IMG/VR virus record: IMGVR_UViG_3300027231_000020
Coordinates: 1-26,479 of that record
Direction: 5' to 3' (one strand)
From: a virus
Length of the DNA: 26,479 nt
Part shown: piece by piece, positions 20,078-26,479 of the stretch
How the letters are laid out: each line of letters opens with the position of its first letter
Numbering within the stretch: position 1 is the stretch's first letter
Made by a program: the position numbers and the translations under genes
Notes under the pieces: model-generated
Databases searched by the model: none
What the model was told of the DNA's origin: nothing
What the model saw: only the letters and a program-made list of their open reading frames with translations

Positions 20078-20320
20078 CTATGTTTTGATGGTATTATCTT
20101 TACCAGATGTTTTCTTGATATGTTTTAGATGTTCCTGCCAACCAGCACCAGCCATAGTAAGCGCAGACTTGGTACCTGATACTATAGCAGGTACGGAACC
20201 TTGTGGATAGTAGCGTTCCCAATCGGGATTGTCTTTACGCCAATCGTCATATTGGGAAATCCGGAGAAACACACTTTGTGTCTCTCCGCTTTCGTTGTGC
20301 TTGAAATCATAATTTGGCAT
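20078..20320 (-). CDS. Conserved phage protein related to the FmdB-like N-terminus
   Basis: 80 residues. MPNYDFKHNESGETQSVFLR resembles the first strand of FmdB-like proteins (MPTY-F), but the zinc cysteines are absent. The C-terminus AGAGWQEHLKHIKKTSGKDN is basic. I recall 'VPAIVSGTKSAL..AG.GW...L..IKK.SG..NTI' from cyanophages and relatives, with no known role. Weak ribosome site (AGGA too far). Contains no catalytic motif. Lies between the lysozyme and a gap with a possible small gene. Confidence 0.8.
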   Translation of the reverse strand: MPNYDFKHNESGETQSVFLRISQYDDWRKDNPDWERYYPQGSVPAIVSGTKSALTMAGAGWQEHLKHIKKTSGKDNTIKT

Positions 20321-20402
20321 AATGTGACCATCCTATATTTTAATCAATCGATACGACAAGAATCTCACTCATACGTTCTTGAAGAGATGCGTCACCTCCT
20401 TA

Positions 20403-20516
20403 TCAGTAAGTTAAATAACTCTGGATTGCGTTCGATGTTCGATAACTCGTTCGCTCTGATAATGAATTTCTTCGTCGCAATGATGCGACATATAACTGCT
20501 TCTCTAAATTTAACAT
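20403..20516 (-). CDS. Possible 37-residue protein
   Basis: Frame from ATG 20514-20516 to TGA 20403-20405, MLNLEKQLYVASLRRRNSLS and on, basic and serine-rich. AGGAG stands 6 nt ahead. Just past its stop lies AAGGAGGTGA, an unusually strong ribosome site with no start codon at the right distance. The rest of the 20321-20553 gap shows no other gene. Confidence 0.45.
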   Translation of the reverse strand: MLNLEKQLYVASLRRRNSLSERTSYRTSNAIQSYLTY

Positions 20517-20553
20517 ATGATACTCCTAAGTAAGTTTAAGTTTCAGATCATAA

Positions 20554-20994
20554 TTAAGATTTGATTAGGGATGGGTATGCCTCCTGTACTAGTTTTTTGG
20601 TTAAAAATTTAACGGGGGTTTTCTTATTCGTCATACTTACGACAAATTCTGCGTCTTCGGGGTGAATAGATTCTAGCGTCTGAACATAGATGCTTTCGCG
20701 TCTGTATGCTGGGAGGTCATCGCCAGCCCCACCCTTGACGAACAACCCGAATCGTTTGTGTAACTTCAACAAAGTCGAAGGTACTGACTCAGGTTTGTTT
20801 GGAGTGAACGGAGGTCTACCTTCAGGTAGGTTAAATACTAGAGTGTCATCATAGGTACCTCGAAGGATATCCTTAAACGCTCCGACGGATGCGTATTTTT
20901 CCAATACTGCTAATCGACTTTGTTTATTGGTTGCTTTAGAGAACTCTTCGAATATTTCGTAGACTTGTCTTCGTCGTTGTTGCGTTTGTGCCAT
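20554..20994 (-). CDS. Conserved phage protein (DUF6433-like)
   Basis: 146 residues. The N-terminus is helical (QRRRQVYEIFEEFSKATNK); the middle has DILRGTYDDTLVFNLPEG, RPPFTPNKPESVPSTL and the last third many basic and acidic residues. I recall this middle signature from T4-like marine phages, listed as DUF6433, role unknown; the label is from memory. AAGGT precedes the start at 20994. Upstream is the membrane protein gene at 20998, whose stop lies 3 bases before this ATG. Confidence 0.8.
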   Translation of the reverse strand: MAQTQQRRRQVYEIFEEFSKATNKQSRLAVLEKYASVGAFKDILRGTYDDTLVFNLPEGRPPFTPNKPESVPSTLLKLHKRFGLFVKGGAGDDLPAYRRESIYVQTLESIHPEDAEFVVSMTNKKTPVKFLTKKLVQEAYPSLIKS

Positions 20995-20997
20995 GAT

Positions 20998-21240
20998 CTA
21001 TACCTTACTGATTAAATAACATTGATATGTCGCTTTACCGATAACTATCTCTTCTTTGTTCTTACAACTCTCTAGTAAGTTGCTTAAGACAAAATCGTAT
21101 CGTTGTACAAGCAATTGATGCTCGATATCTTTTTGATTCGATAGTAGTATATATTCATTTTTTATCGATACTGCTACAGAAGCCCAGACTAGTGAATATA
21201 TAGTCAACAAAATTAATGCGGTACTTAGTTTAATTTTCAT
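20998..21240 (-). CDS. Small protein with N-terminal membrane anchor
   Basis: 80 residues from the ATG at 21238-21240; an ATG at 21249 adds three codons and is equally possible. One hydrophobic segment at about 5-25 (LSTALILLTIYSLVWASVAV), then a helical, charged part with two cysteines (ESCKNKEEIV, TYQCYLIS). An anchored periplasm-facing domain with a disulfide is plausible, as in spanin-like or antiholin-like proteins, but no family is recognised. A near-late box GATAAATA lies at 21261-21268. Confidence 0.72.
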   Translation of the reverse strand: MKIKLSTALILLTIYSLVWASVAVSIKNEYILLSNQKDIEHQLLVQRYDFVLSNLLESCKNKEEIVIGKATYQCYLISKV

Positions 21241-21294
21241 AATAGACATCTTTTATTATCTATTTATCTAATTACCTAAATTCAACCGCCATAA

Positions 21295-21477
21295 TTAATA
21301 TCCGCCTTTATTAAACCAACCCTTACCTTTGAGTTGGAAACCATTTCCCGGCACGATTATCTTATCAAGTGTCTTTTTCTCGCATACAGGACATTCAGTT
21401 AACTTATCGTCCGACATACTTTGACGTATGTCGAACTGGTGTTCACACTCTTTACATTTATACGTATAGGTCGGCAT
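21295..21477 (-). CDS. FmdB-family zinc-ribbon protein
   Basis: 60 residues. MPTYTYKCKECEHQFDIRQS, with C8-x2-C11 and C29-x2-C32 (ECPVC) forming one zinc site, is the classical FmdB/regulatory zinc-ribbon pattern. The tail GNGFQLKGKGWFNKGGY also fits (F-L-G-GW). The family's role is poorly defined; in phages it might regulate transcription or bind nucleic acid. Start coupled by TAATG to the upstream gene. Confidence 0.88.
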   Translation of the reverse strand: MPTYTYKCKECEHQFDIRQSMSDDKLTECPVCEKKTLDKIIVPGNGFQLKGKGWFNKGGY

Positions 21478-21896
21478 TATCTAAACGTTACCCTATCCCA
21501 TTCTTCGGGACTCGCATCATTAAGTCTTCGACCAGAATCATGTAGATCCTCAGATGTTTGGGAATAACGTTCATCAGCAACAGGTTCTTCATCCTTAAAC
21601 ATTGCTTCGAGATTAGACAGCATGGAATCAATAGTATTTCTAGACCGAAGAGCCTCCTTCTCATAGTCGTAATACTCACCGAGACTCTCTTCGTATGCTC
21701 TCCACAATCTCTCAAATTTTACTGAGTATAATTCCTTAACACCCAACATCAGATTCATAATCTTGTCAGCATGTTCTGGTTTCATACCAGTAAAGAACTC
21801 ATCATCTCCAAAGTATTGGAGTAAAACGTCGACATCATCTACCACTCTCCAGCAGTCCATGATTTCGGTTTCTACCTTTTGTATTTTATTAGTCAT
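21477..21896 (-). CDS. Hypothetical acidic helical phage protein
   Basis: 139 residues from the ATG at 21894-21896 behind GGAG; the longer frame uses an upstream TTG and is less likely. Strongly helical and acidic with probable coiled-coil stretches (ADKIMNLMLGVKELYSVKFE, YDYEKEALRSRNTIDSMLS). The start overlaps the end of the MazG-like gene by 8 nt (ATGACTAA). Function unknown. Confidence 0.77.
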   Translation of the reverse strand: MTNKIQKVETEIMDCWRVVDDVDVLLQYFGDDEFFTGMKPEHADKIMNLMLGVKELYSVKFERLWRAYEESLGEYYDYEKEALRSRNTIDSMLSNLEAMFKDEEPVADERYSQTSEDLHDSGRRLNDASPEEWDRVTFR

Positions 21897-22392
21897 TTTG
21901 GACTCCAAATAGTACTGTTTTCAAATCAGGTTCACTGAAAGTCGGCGGTTTCATAATCTTGCCAGTTTCTGGATTGCGCACAGCAACACCATCGACAAAC
22001 TTGCTCATGTTAGATCGTTTGACCTCCTGCCAGACATCATTAAAATCGATATCAAGACTTGATGCCATACCCATGATAACCCACACCATGTCCGCCAAAG
22101 CATCAGCAACCTCTACAACATCGCCTGCGTTGTACGCCTCTAAACACTCAATATACTCTTCAGTAATCAAATCCATATACAATTGAATCTGGTCATGGTT
22201 TTCATTTGGAGTAGCATAAAGATGTGGGCCTGATAATTCGCACGGAATTTCCTGACCACCAATCATCATAAACTGTTCTACATCGTCCTGATAAGTAGTG
22301 TCCTTGTTCATCGCCTGTTGGAAATGAAGGAGATCGAGTTTACGACCTTGCGTAGTACGTTTATCTTCTTTTGGGGTTTCCATATTGTTCAT
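21889..22392 (-). CDS. MazG-like NTP pyrophosphohydrolase
   Basis: 167 residues. The metal-binding signature of the all-alpha NTP-PPase fold is present: E78-E79-x2-E82 (LITEEYIECLEA) and, twelve residues on, E94-x2-D97 followed by D101 (VVEVADALADMVWV). The C-terminal DVWQEVKRSNMSKF and ETGKIMKPPTFSEPDL match phage-type members. It would hydrolyse (d)NTPs or ppGpp-like nucleotides to monophosphates, which can help redirect host nucleotide pools. First gene of a unit with an early-type promoter at 22418-22446; ATG at 22392 or 22383. Confidence 0.87.
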   Translation of the reverse strand: MNNMETPKEDKRTTQGRKLDLLHFQQAMNKDTTYQDDVEQFMMIGGQEIPCELSGPHLYATPNENHDQIQLYMDLITEEYIECLEAYNAGDVVEVADALADMVWVIMGMASSLDIDFNDVWQEVKRSNMSKFVDGVAVRNPETGKIMKPPTFSEPDLKTVLFGVQND

Positions 22393-22404
22393 TGCCTGTT
22401 TAAT

Positions 22405-22446
22405 AATTTATATGTGAAGTATACACGATTATAGTCTGGGTGTCAA
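22405..22446 (-). promoter_or_regulatory. Early-type promoter with adjacent late-like box
   Basis: TTGACA (22441-22446), 17 nt, TATACT (22418-22423) on the minus strand, plus TATAAATT at 22405-22412 directly downstream. Drives the MazG-like gene and probably those after it. Early plus late use is possible. Confidence 0.8.
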
Positions 22447-22449
22447 GTC

Positions 22450-23253
22450 TTACCAAGGCGTCTTAATTTTCTTGAATGGTTTGGAGATTGCGTCTCCCGC
22501 TTTCTTTCCGGTATCAACAACAGCATTACCCGCATTGTTGATTGGTTGCGCAACTTGCTCGACCGCTTTAGTAGTTTCTTTTACCACTGTGTTAGCACCG
22601 TCGACAACTGCTTCTTGTGCTGGTTTGGTATCTACTGAAACACTGGCATCAACATCAACACCAACGATTAGAGCAACTTTACCATCAACACCAATAGTAG
22701 CAACACCATCATCCATAGTGGCACCTCCACTAACGTTACCACCTACTTGTGCGCCCGCACTTACGCCTGCGCCTACTTGTCCACCATTGCCGCTATCATC
22801 GTATGCGCCAGTGGATGCTCCAACACCAACACTTGCTCCGGCGACCGCTCCCGCATGTCCTTCGACACCATCTGCTCCGACACTACCGCCTACGCCTGCT
22901 TTTGCTTCAGTTTTTGCTCCCGCAGACACACCTGTAGTAATTGTCACGTCACCAACATCTGTTGACACATCTGCTCCCGCTTCTACACTCGCACCTGCGG
23001 AAACGCCTGCTTCAGCTGTCGCATTACGTCCATCAAATCCCGCCTCAGCACCTGCGTCAATATGTACTTCTGCCTGTGCGTGTTGACCAGTTTCCACATC
23101 ACCGAATCCATCGATACGAGTTTCCTGATTCGCCTCTGCTCCGGCATGTGCTTCAACGCCTGCGCCAGCACTTACGCTGCTATCTGTTTGTTCGGTACCT
23201 ACTGATGCACTAGCACCTGCTTGATCATTTCCTGCTTTTACTTCTTCGGACAT
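22450..23253 (-). CDS. Ala/Gly-rich repetitive protein
   Basis: 267 residues. From residue 10 to about 210 the chain is built from Ala, Gly, Val, Ser and Asp in short imperfect repeats of the type A-G-A-S-V-G, such as AGVSAGASVEAGADVS, AVAGASVGVGASTGA and VGAGVSAGAQVGG. The alternating small and polar residues suggest stacked beta strands (a solenoid or fibre) rather than disorder. The last 55 residues are helical and basic, ending KPFKKIKTPW. No signal peptide. GGAG precedes the start, which overlaps the upstream gene by 16 nt. Family unknown; a structural or sticky surface protein, an ice-binding-like fold or a DNA-binding tail are all open. Last gene of the 26167-22450 operon. Confidence 0.85.
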   Translation of the reverse strand: MSEEVKAGNDQAGASASVGTEQTDSSVSAGAGVEAHAGAEANQETRIDGFGDVETGQHAQAEVHIDAGAEAGFDGRNATAEAGVSAGASVEAGADVSTDVGDVTITTGVSAGAKTEAKAGVGGSVGADGVEGHAGAVAGASVGVGASTGAYDDSGNGGQVGAGVSAGAQVGGNVSGGATMDDGVATIGVDGKVALIVGVDVDASVSVDTKPAQEAVVDGANTVVKETTKAVEQVAQPINNAGNAVVDTGKKAGDAISKPFKKIKTPW

Positions 23254-23516
23254 TCTGTTTCTCCAATTAGTGTAATATATTGAATATCTTTTTGTTGTTT
23301 GATTTGTTCTATTTGTAAACTTCTCACTGACTCTGAGTTTTCGTGAATAATTTTACTAGAGTTTTGAATATGTATCTCCAATTTACCTATCTTAGCTAAA
23401 AGAGAATCTACTTTGATTTCGTAACGTACGACAACACTGGTCATCGCAACTACTGCCACAATAACAGAAATGATAGTTTTTAAACTTATTTGTATCTCAG
23501 TATTGTCGTCTATCAT
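23238..23516 (-). CDS. Membrane-anchored coiled-coil protein
   Basis: 92 residues. One membrane span at about 11-31 (LKTIISVIVAVVAMTSVVVR), then a long helical, charged region (about 35-80) with a heptad-like pattern (LLAKIGKLEIHIQNSSKIIH, SLQIEQIKQQKDIQ). Similar small proteins occur in phages as holin partners or Rz/i-spanin-like proteins; here the identity is open. The start directly follows the stop of the 53-residue gene upstream (TAG then ATG). Confidence 0.78.
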   Translation of the reverse strand: MIDDNTEIQISLKTIISVIVAVVAMTSVVVRYEIKVDSLLAKIGKLEIHIQNSSKIIHENSESVRSLQIEQIKQQKDIQYITLIGETECPKK

Positions 23517-23678
23517 CTATGAGTCGTCCTGCGTAATAAAGATTTTGAGGGTGCGATTATCGTCTTGTAGACTGTATTGAACACTTTCATTTTCACGTAA
23601 GTAACGAACGTAGGTACGGCCTTCGCAGTCTATCACTTCAAATCTATTGATGTTATTCATTTCATTAGGGGTCATCAT
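23517..23678 (-). CDS. 53-residue hypothetical protein
   Basis: Frame from ATG 23676-23678 (overlapping the upstream stop as ATGA; a second ATG follows at once) to TAG 23517-23519. GGAG is 8 nt ahead. MMTPNEMNNINRFEVIDCEG, then RTYVRYLRENESVQYSLQDD, reads as a small beta-type protein. Unknown function. Confidence 0.72.
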   Translation of the reverse strand: MMTPNEMNNINRFEVIDCEGRTYVRYLRENESVQYSLQDDNRTLKIFITQDDS

Positions 23679-24058
23679 CTTAGTAGCTCCTTCCAATCCT
23701 TACAAGTTCTTTTGTCATCAGGTTCCACCAGTTCGACTTTAACATCCCCTGAAGTTCCTTCACTAACTTCCTGCATTTGTTTCCATATACCGGCAGTATT
23801 CATTCTCAGACATTCCTGAGTCTTGTCGCATATGTATCGACTACCACTACCACCAATAAAGATAAAAGAATCAGCGGTCTCTTCAACGTCAACGATACCA
23901 CTGTTCAGTCTCCAAGAGTCGCCATCGAGATAACCACCTGACCAACCACCGAGCACTTTGTAAAAGACTTTTTCTTTTCGTCCGTAACCAGTGTTGCCAC
24001 TTTTTACTTGTTGGGTAAATTTAATGACAACCCAATTGTTTGGTGTATAGTCACTCAT
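23675..24058 (-). CDS. Conserved phage protein
   Basis: 127 residues, MSDYTPNNWVVIKFTQQVKS and on. YKVLGGWSGGYLDGDSWRLN in the middle is a signature I remember from many phage genomes, role unknown. Three cysteines lie in the second half. The start at 24058 (second of two ATG codons, GGAGA spacing) overlaps the upstream stop. Confidence 0.78.
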   Translation of the reverse strand: MSDYTPNNWVVIKFTQQVKSGNTGYGRKEKVFYKVLGGWSGGYLDGDSWRLNSGIVDVEETADSFIFIGGSGSRYICDKTQECLRMNTAGIWKQMQEVSEGTSGDVKVELVEPDDKRTCKDWKELLR

Positions 24059-24276
24059 CATTTCTCTCCGTGCGCGGCATCCCATTCACCAAATATTTCT
24101 GGCGCCTGTTCGGCGGCTTGTTCCATGTAGTACTCGCCTGGATAATGTTTCAAACAATGATATGCTTCTTTACGTACTTCGGACGGAACCCTAGGAGTCT
24201 TCTTAGGATCCATTAAATCAACTAGGAACTGCCGCGTGTTATTTACCGCCCGCCTGCGTTCATTCGGCATAGTCAT
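24058..24276 (-). CDS. BPSL0761-like protein
   Basis: 72 residues. MTMPNERRRAVNNTRQFLVD, then TPRVPSEVRKEAYHCLKHYP and a Glu/Ala-rich helix AAEQAPEIFGEW, follow the pattern of the BPSL0761 family as I remember it. All-helical, probably cytoplasmic. Function unknown. Start coupled by TAATG. Confidence 0.78.
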   Translation of the reverse strand: MTMPNERRRAVNNTRQFLVDLMDPKKTPRVPSEVRKEAYHCLKHYPGEYYMEQAAEQAPEIFGEWDAAHGEK

Positions 24277-24491
24277 TATTCAGGCACTTTCCAGTAAGAC
24301 AAGATTCGCTCGTACGCATCAATATCCTTGCGGAGTTCTTCTTTGTCTAATTCAGGGTCGTTTACCACATGTATATTGACATTAACGCCTTTATCGTAAC
24401 TCGCTAAATCTTTACGGGCCCACTCCAAACTCTGAGAGAGTTCAGCTAACATAATCCGTTCAATCGAATCGTCTGATATTTCAATTTTCAT
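24276..24491 (-). CDS. Small acidic helical protein
   Basis: 71 residues. MKIEISDDSIERIMLAELSQ, then WARKDLASYD, and a C-terminal helix EELRKDIDAYERILSYWKVP. GGAAG ahead of the ATG. The start overlaps the stop of the membrane peptide upstream (ATGA). No family recognised. Confidence 0.77.
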   Translation of the reverse strand: MKIEISDDSIERIMLAELSQSLEWARKDLASYDKGVNVNIHVVNDPELDKEELRKDIDAYERILSYWKVPE

Positions 24492-24652
24492 TTGTCTTCC
24501 TCGTCTTCAATTTTATTACCATAGTAATCATGCGTACCTTCACGGTACTGTCGTCTGCGTTCGCTGAGCATCTCGGTAGATGTCATCACCACCATGAGAC
24601 CTAACACTACTAGTATTAAAGAAACTATCACTGAAATTATATCTACTAACAT
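24488..24652 (-). CDS. 54-residue single-span membrane protein
   Basis: Frame from ATG 24650-24652 to TGA 24488-24490. Membrane span at about 2-24 (LVDIISVIVSLILVVLGLMV), then RRRQYREGTHDYYGNKIEDE, a basic-to-acidic tail that I recall from marine T4-like phages. GGAG 9 nt ahead; coupled to its neighbours on both sides (TAATG, ATGA). Orientation by the positive-inside rule: tail in the cytoplasm. Confidence 0.72.
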   Translation of the reverse strand: MLVDIISVIVSLILVVLGLMVVMTSTEMLSERRRQYREGTHDYYGNKIEDEEDK

Positions 24653-24846
24653 TATATATCTCCTAATTTTGGGAAGGATGACGCAACAGAATCGCTAACT
24701 TCTGAATGAACCATATAGTCATATGCGCTACTTGAGTGACACCTTGCGATTTCTCTAGCGTCTTCGTGACACCTTGCCTGAAGTGCGAACGTACGAGTCC
24801 GACAGTTGTAATCATTATCCCACTCCTCTATCAAAAAATATTTCAT
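24652..24846 (-). CDS. Small hypothetical phage protein
   Basis: 64 residues. MKYFLIEEWDNDYNCRTRTF, then helix HEDAREIARCHSSSAYDYMV; three cysteines. The start overlaps the upstream stop (ATGA) and the stop overlaps the next start (TAATG). Function unknown. Confidence 0.76.
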   Translation of the reverse strand: MKYFLIEEWDNDYNCRTRTFALQARCHEDAREIARCHSSSAYDYMVHSEVSDSVASSFPKLGDI

Positions 24847-25220
24847 TCCACACCTCTCAATAATAATTCATGCTCCATACATGCTCTATGAATCGCGTTC
24901 ACATTGAGTTTTAGTACTGCTTCCAAATGACCAGTTTCCATATCAGCAATACGAATATACGACAATGGTTGGTCTCCATTGATACCATAGGTTCCCCATG
25001 AGAGAACCACTCGCTGAACTTCGTGAGGTTGGTCGTCATAGAGAGATAGGTCTACTTGATCTTCATGAACAGAGCGTCTAATATAATCCAGACCACCATC
25101 AACCATATACACCTTACCGTTCTCATCAGTATGGGTAACAAAGTCATGCCGGTGACGGGACTGGATTACAGTCCCATCTGGCGTTCTCATTGAGTTTAGT
25201 ATCAGATTCCATCCACTCAT
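24843..25220 (-). CDS. Conserved phage protein
   Basis: 125 residues. GWNLILNSMRTPDGTVIQSR, HRHDFVTHTDENGKVYMVDG and GTYGINGDQPLSYIRIADM are segments I recall as strongly conserved in many unrelated phages, with unknown role. The histidine-rich loop HRHDFVTHTD could hold a metal. Start coupled to the DUF932 gene by TAATG. Confidence 0.83.
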   Translation of the reverse strand: MSGWNLILNSMRTPDGTVIQSRHRHDFVTHTDENGKVYMVDGGLDYIRRSVHEDQVDLSLYDDQPHEVQRVVLSWGTYGINGDQPLSYIRIADMETGHLEAVLKLNVNAIHRACMEHELLLRGVE

Positions 25221-26167
25221 TACGCCACCGCCATTTCAACCGCAAGTTCCGCAGCTTTCTTTTTCTTGACTTGGTTGGCACCAAACCACGCAGAAGTCAT
25301 TCGACCATCGGCAGTACGACCCAACTGGTGGTCAGTTAAGTAGGTAACAGAGTTGAATGCCTGCCACCATGAACCACGACCGTACTCAGCGCCTGGCTGG
25401 GTTTCTAACAACTCAAACGCCTTCTTCGCATTTGGAGCAAGGTCATTGTAAGTCTTAACTTCAGCAGCAGGAGACTGTGAAGGGAATAGAGAGTTATAGT
25501 ACTGAATCAGAGTATCAGCAGTGAACTGTCGTTTTGATAACAACTCTGCCATTACTTTGTATTGGTCAAACTTCTCGTGGGCAAGACCCATAGTGACTTT
25601 AACCTGTTCAGCATCGAATGCCTTACGGTGATTGATCTTGGTTGAGTTTACCGAAGTACGATTTAGAGCAAGAGCAAGACTGTTCATACAGGTTACTCGA
25701 ACCGGAGTGAATCGAATGTCAATTGACTTACCGTACTCATGTGGGTTAGAGAATAGAAGGTAGGAATCAACTTGGTCACCACCAAGGATATCGAACGACT
25801 CTTTGACCTTGGCCAATGCGTAGACCATCTTACCATCTTTCAAAGAACCCGCAGAACTCATTTCCATATCACCGGCAGAGCAGTAATCATTGAAGAATTC
25901 GAATGCCTGTTCGTTTTGAACTGGATTCCAGTTACCACCGACTTGAGTCAGTACTTTAGAGTCAGTAGAGCGGACGAGTGCCTCCATACCAGTGGCAATT
26001 TGCTCACCGTTATGGTGTACGAATGAAGGGATTTTCTCAACTGTCCAGTCGACGCCTGCTTTCTGCATCATCTGGATAGGAGTTAGGTCGTTGGATACCT
26101 CGGTACCGATACCCCAAGGGCATTTACCAACAGTAGCAGAAGTTTCGATTTGAAGGATATTGTTCAT
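25220..26167 (-). CDS. DUF932 phage/plasmid protein
   Basis: 315 residues from the ATG at 26165-26167 behind AGAGAGAA; a longer frame crosses the promoter. Pattern WGIGTEVSNDLTPIQMMQKA, LTQVGGNWNPVQNEQAFEFF, GKMVYALAKVKESFDI, RVTCMNSLALAL and GSWWQAFNSVTYLTDH is the standard DUF932 (phage/plasmid-like TIGR03299) layout. Function is not established. First gene of an operon reaching down to 22450, and likely among the earliest expressed. Confidence 0.9.
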   Translation of the reverse strand: MNNILQIETSATVGKCPWGIGTEVSNDLTPIQMMQKAGVDWTVEKIPSFVHHNGEQIATGMEALVRSTDSKVLTQVGGNWNPVQNEQAFEFFNDYCSAGDMEMSSAGSLKDGKMVYALAKVKESFDILGGDQVDSYLLFSNPHEYGKSIDIRFTPVRVTCMNSLALALNRTSVNSTKINHRKAFDAEQVKVTMGLAHEKFDQYKVMAELLSKRQFTADTLIQYYNSLFPSQSPAAEVKTYNDLAPNAKKAFELLETQPGAEYGRGSWWQAFNSVTYLTDHQLGRTADGRMTSAWFGANQVKKKKAAELAVEMAVA

Positions 26168-26197
26168 AATATAGTTCTCTCTTTTAGTTAACAATTT

Positions 26198-26240
26198 AAT
26201 TTATACCGCTAGTATAACACATGTTTCCATTACTTGTCAA
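26198..26240 (-). promoter_or_regulatory. Early-type promoter with adjacent late-like box
   Basis: TTGACA (26235-26240), 18 nt, TATACT (26211-26216) on the minus strand, and TATAAATT at 26198-26205 just downstream. Spacer almost the same as at 3650-3679. Drives the DUF932 operon. Confidence 0.85.
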
Positions 26241-26269
26241 TACTTATTATCAAAATAACTCAATTAATT

Positions 26270-26419
26270 TTAAGAAACATCTTTCTCGTATATTTCGATG
26301 TTCTCTTCCGGAACATTGAGGGCAATGAGGTCACGCTTCATTTTTTCGGGATCGGCCACGTTCCACACAATGTGTCTCTCACCTAAGCTGTCAATCCATT
26401 CAAGATTCATTACGTACAT
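26270..26419 (-). CDS. 49-residue hypothetical protein
   Basis: Frame from ATG 26417-26419 to TAA 26270-26272, with GAGGA at good distance. MYVMNLEWIDSLGERHIVWN, then VADPEKMKRDLIALNVPEEN, reads as a short beta hairpin plus helix. Unknown. Confidence 0.72.
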   Translation of the reverse strand: MYVMNLEWIDSLGERHIVWNVADPEKMKRDLIALNVPEENIEIYEKDVS

Positions 26420-26428
26420 TATGATTCC

Positions 26429-26479
26429 TCAAGCATATACATTGTTAGTATCTATTTTGTAGACACCGATAGGACTGCG
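26429..26479 (-). CDS. C-terminal end of a gene cut by the window edge
   Basis: Open frame from the right edge to TGA 26429-26431, reading RSPIGVYKIDTNNVYA. The other two minus frames have stops here. Ten bases separate the stop from the next start. Too short to identify. Confidence 0.5.
   Translation of the reverse strand, partial: RSPIGVYKIDTNNVYA

Noticed and set aside
20201-20533. A 110-residue open frame on the plus strand across the 20321-20553 gap
   Set aside because: It overlaps the well-supported minus-strand gene at 20078-20320, has no promoter or ribosome site and no recognisable motif.
21261-21268. GATAAATA before the 20998 gene as a late promoter
   Set aside because: It misses the first base of the consensus and the exact boxes elsewhere are much clearer; kept only as a remark.
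22472-23086. A 204-residue open frame on the plus strand, rich in Pro, Thr, Ser and Ala
   Set aside because: It is the antisense of the Ala/Gly-rich gene; repeated GCx/GGx codons leave the opposite frame open by chance. No ribosome site or promoter.

Overview
The window looks like part of the genome of a tailed phage of the T4-like (myovirus) supergroup, probably marine and probably infecting a gammaproteobacterium. The host guess is inference from gene content and style only. The evidence is densely packed small genes, most joined by TAATG or ATGA stop/start overlaps, and two promoter classes. One class is a repeated strong sigma70-type promoter (TTGACA, 16-18 nt, TATAAT). The other is the 8-base box TATAAATA, identical to the T4 late-promoter consensus, in front of several genes. 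A T4-type lysozyme, a GroES-like co-chaperonin, a 3-TM holin-like protein and several families familiar from marine T4-like phages agree with this. No tRNA, CRISPR, integrase, insertion sequence or structural gene (capsid, tail, portal) was seen.

Layout. (1) 1-7,002, minus strand: an early-type region of short transcription units, each with its own promoter. Most products are small and unknown, but it holds a PD-(D/E)XK nuclease plus DNA methyltransferase pair (restriction-modification-like), an SprT-like metallopeptidase, a lysine-rich-tailed protein and a structured RNA leader (745-850). (2) 7,075-9,929: two plus-strand late units, each started by TATAAATA, with two early-type minus-strand genes between them; the second plus unit ends in a clear terminator. 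(3) 9,928-20,320, minus strand: a long, mainly late region mixing lysis functions (holin-like, lysozyme, extra small membrane proteins) with sugar or surface chemistry. The latter comprises a DUF115-like protein, two GT8-like GT-A enzymes, a GT25 enzyme, a GT9-like GT-B enzyme, a possible sulfotransferase, a radical SAM/SPASM protein, a NodU/TobZ-type carbamoyltransferase and a HAD phosphatase. A thermonuclease-like enzyme and the co-chaperonin lie inside it. (4) 20,403-22,446: small conserved phage proteins, an FmdB-type zinc ribbon and a MazG-like NTP pyrophosphohydrolase under an early-type promoter. (5) 22,450-26,240: one tightly coupled operon from a DUF932 protein down to an Ala/Gly-rich repetitive protein. 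The window ends with a small gene and the tail of another.

How the parts may work together (inference): early genes reshape the host cell and may protect or restrict DNA. The late central block would provide lysis and a multi-enzyme pathway that builds or modifies a glycan, on the virion or on the host surface. The points most worth following up are this interleaved modification block, the nuclease/methyltransferase pair, and the multi-hairpin RNA leader behind its own promoter.
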